This document shows, piece by piece, positions 46,788 to 46,933 of a DNA stretch of 46,933 nt (position 1 is its first letter; each line of letters starts with the position of its first letter). The notes under the pieces are model-generated. The model made no database searches and was not told the DNA's origin. It saw only the letters and a program-made list of their open reading frames with translations. The position numbers and the translations under genes were made by a program. This DNA is from Candidatus Yanofskybacteria bacterium RIFCSPHIGHO2_01_FULL_41_26 (GTDB taxonomy: Bacteria > Patescibacteriota > Minisyncoccia > 2-02-FULL-40-12 > GWA2-44-9). The stretch is from NCBI GenBank assembly GCA_001794055.1, contig MGJB01000002.1:1-46933 (forward strand), given 5' to 3'.

Positions 46788-46816
46788 ACTATACTAATTA
46801 TTAGCTTAAATATCAA
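46788..46816 (-). promoter_or_regulatory. Consensus promoter
   Basis: Minus strand TTGATA (46816-46811), 17-nt spacer, TATAGT (46793-46788), serving the GC-rich gene. Confidence 0.8.
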
Positions 46817-46840
46817 GAAGCGGCGTTTAGCCGCTTCTTG
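46814..46840 (-). terminator. Hairpin, probable terminator of upstream gene
   Basis: CAAGAAGCGGC/GCCGCTTCTTG, perfect 11 bp with a 5-nt loop. On the minus strand it follows a partial reading frame, but the trailing sequence ATATTT is only weakly T-rich. Confidence 0.55.
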
Positions 46841-46851
46841 GAAAAAATTGA

Positions 46852-46933
46852 TTAAAAAATTTCTTTTGCCCTTCCAAAATATGATTCGAGCCGATTTGTT
46901 TTCAGGTTCTTTGGCAGTTTGGAATGCTCTCGG
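46852..46933 (-). CDS. C-terminal fragment of an unidentified protein
   Basis: A minus-strand frame is open from the window edge and ends REHSKLPKNLKTNRLESYFG then RAKEIF and TAA at 46854-46852, just before a hairpin. Twenty-six residues are too few for assignment. A competing longer open frame on the same strand reads through the hairpin and seems less likely. Confidence 0.4.
   Translation of the reverse strand, partial: REHSKLPKNLKTNRLESYFGRAKEIF

Overview
The window looks like a chromosomal segment of a Candidate Phyla Radiation (Patescibacteria, probably Parcubacteria-like) bacterium. This is inferred from the gene set and style: moderate-to-low GC, an intron-interrupted 16S rRNA gene, a 16S 5' region about 20 nt shorter than in E. 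coli, several small membrane protein types that I associate with this group, a single Xer recombinase, LysM/M23 envelope hydrolases and a compact housekeeping set. No taxonomic marker could be searched, so the assignment is provisional.

Layout. 1-1060: the start of a minus-strand rRNA operon, with a consensus promoter, a leader stem, the first ~308 nt of 16S rRNA, then an intron-like insertion encoding a LAGLIDADG homing endonuclease that runs off the window. 1268-10717: a mostly minus-strand housekeeping block (trmD, khpA, leuS, tatD, metG, rsmI, an AI-2E family permease, an M16 peptidase, a CAU tRNA). 10766-15194: an accessory stretch of short, separately transcribed genes, including a frameshifted GC-rich gene, an initiator tRNA-Met split by a group I intron, zinc-ribbon proteins and an M23 peptidase. 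15197-19354: xer, rpsO, a NYN-domain protein and pnp. 19355-22449: a Pro-rich membrane protein followed by an unusual non-coding region with eight GTGACA/TGTCAC sites, two perfect DnaA boxes and a consensus promoter leading into a probable small RNA. 22450-33499: comM-like gene, LysM/M23 peptidase, yraN, tsaE, polA, mutM, a DUF3048 protein and holA. 33522-41122: a stress-type module, prkA-yhbH-spoVR, divergent from lon. 41175-46933: a family 2 glycosyltransferase, a DUF4177-like small protein, recG, tRNA-Arg(GCG) and envelope or unknown proteins.

Genes acting together: the tRNA/translation set (trmD, leuS, metG, rsmI, tsaE, rpsO, three tRNAs); replication and repair (polA, holA, mutM, recG, xer); RNA turnover (pnp); and the prkA/yhbH/spoVR kinase module beside the Lon protease.

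Signals beyond ordinary annotation: (i) two RNA genes interrupted by introns; (ii) two families of dispersed structured repeats, here called E and B, the B pair with compensatory base changes in its stems; (iii) heptanucleotide tandem arrays inside four conserved genes; (iv) an origin-like or operator-like GTGACA/DnaA-box cluster; (v) two styles of gene start: housekeeping genes with consensus -10 boxes a few bases from the ATG and no Shine-Dalgarno, versus small accessory genes with strong Shine-Dalgarno sequences and individual terminators.
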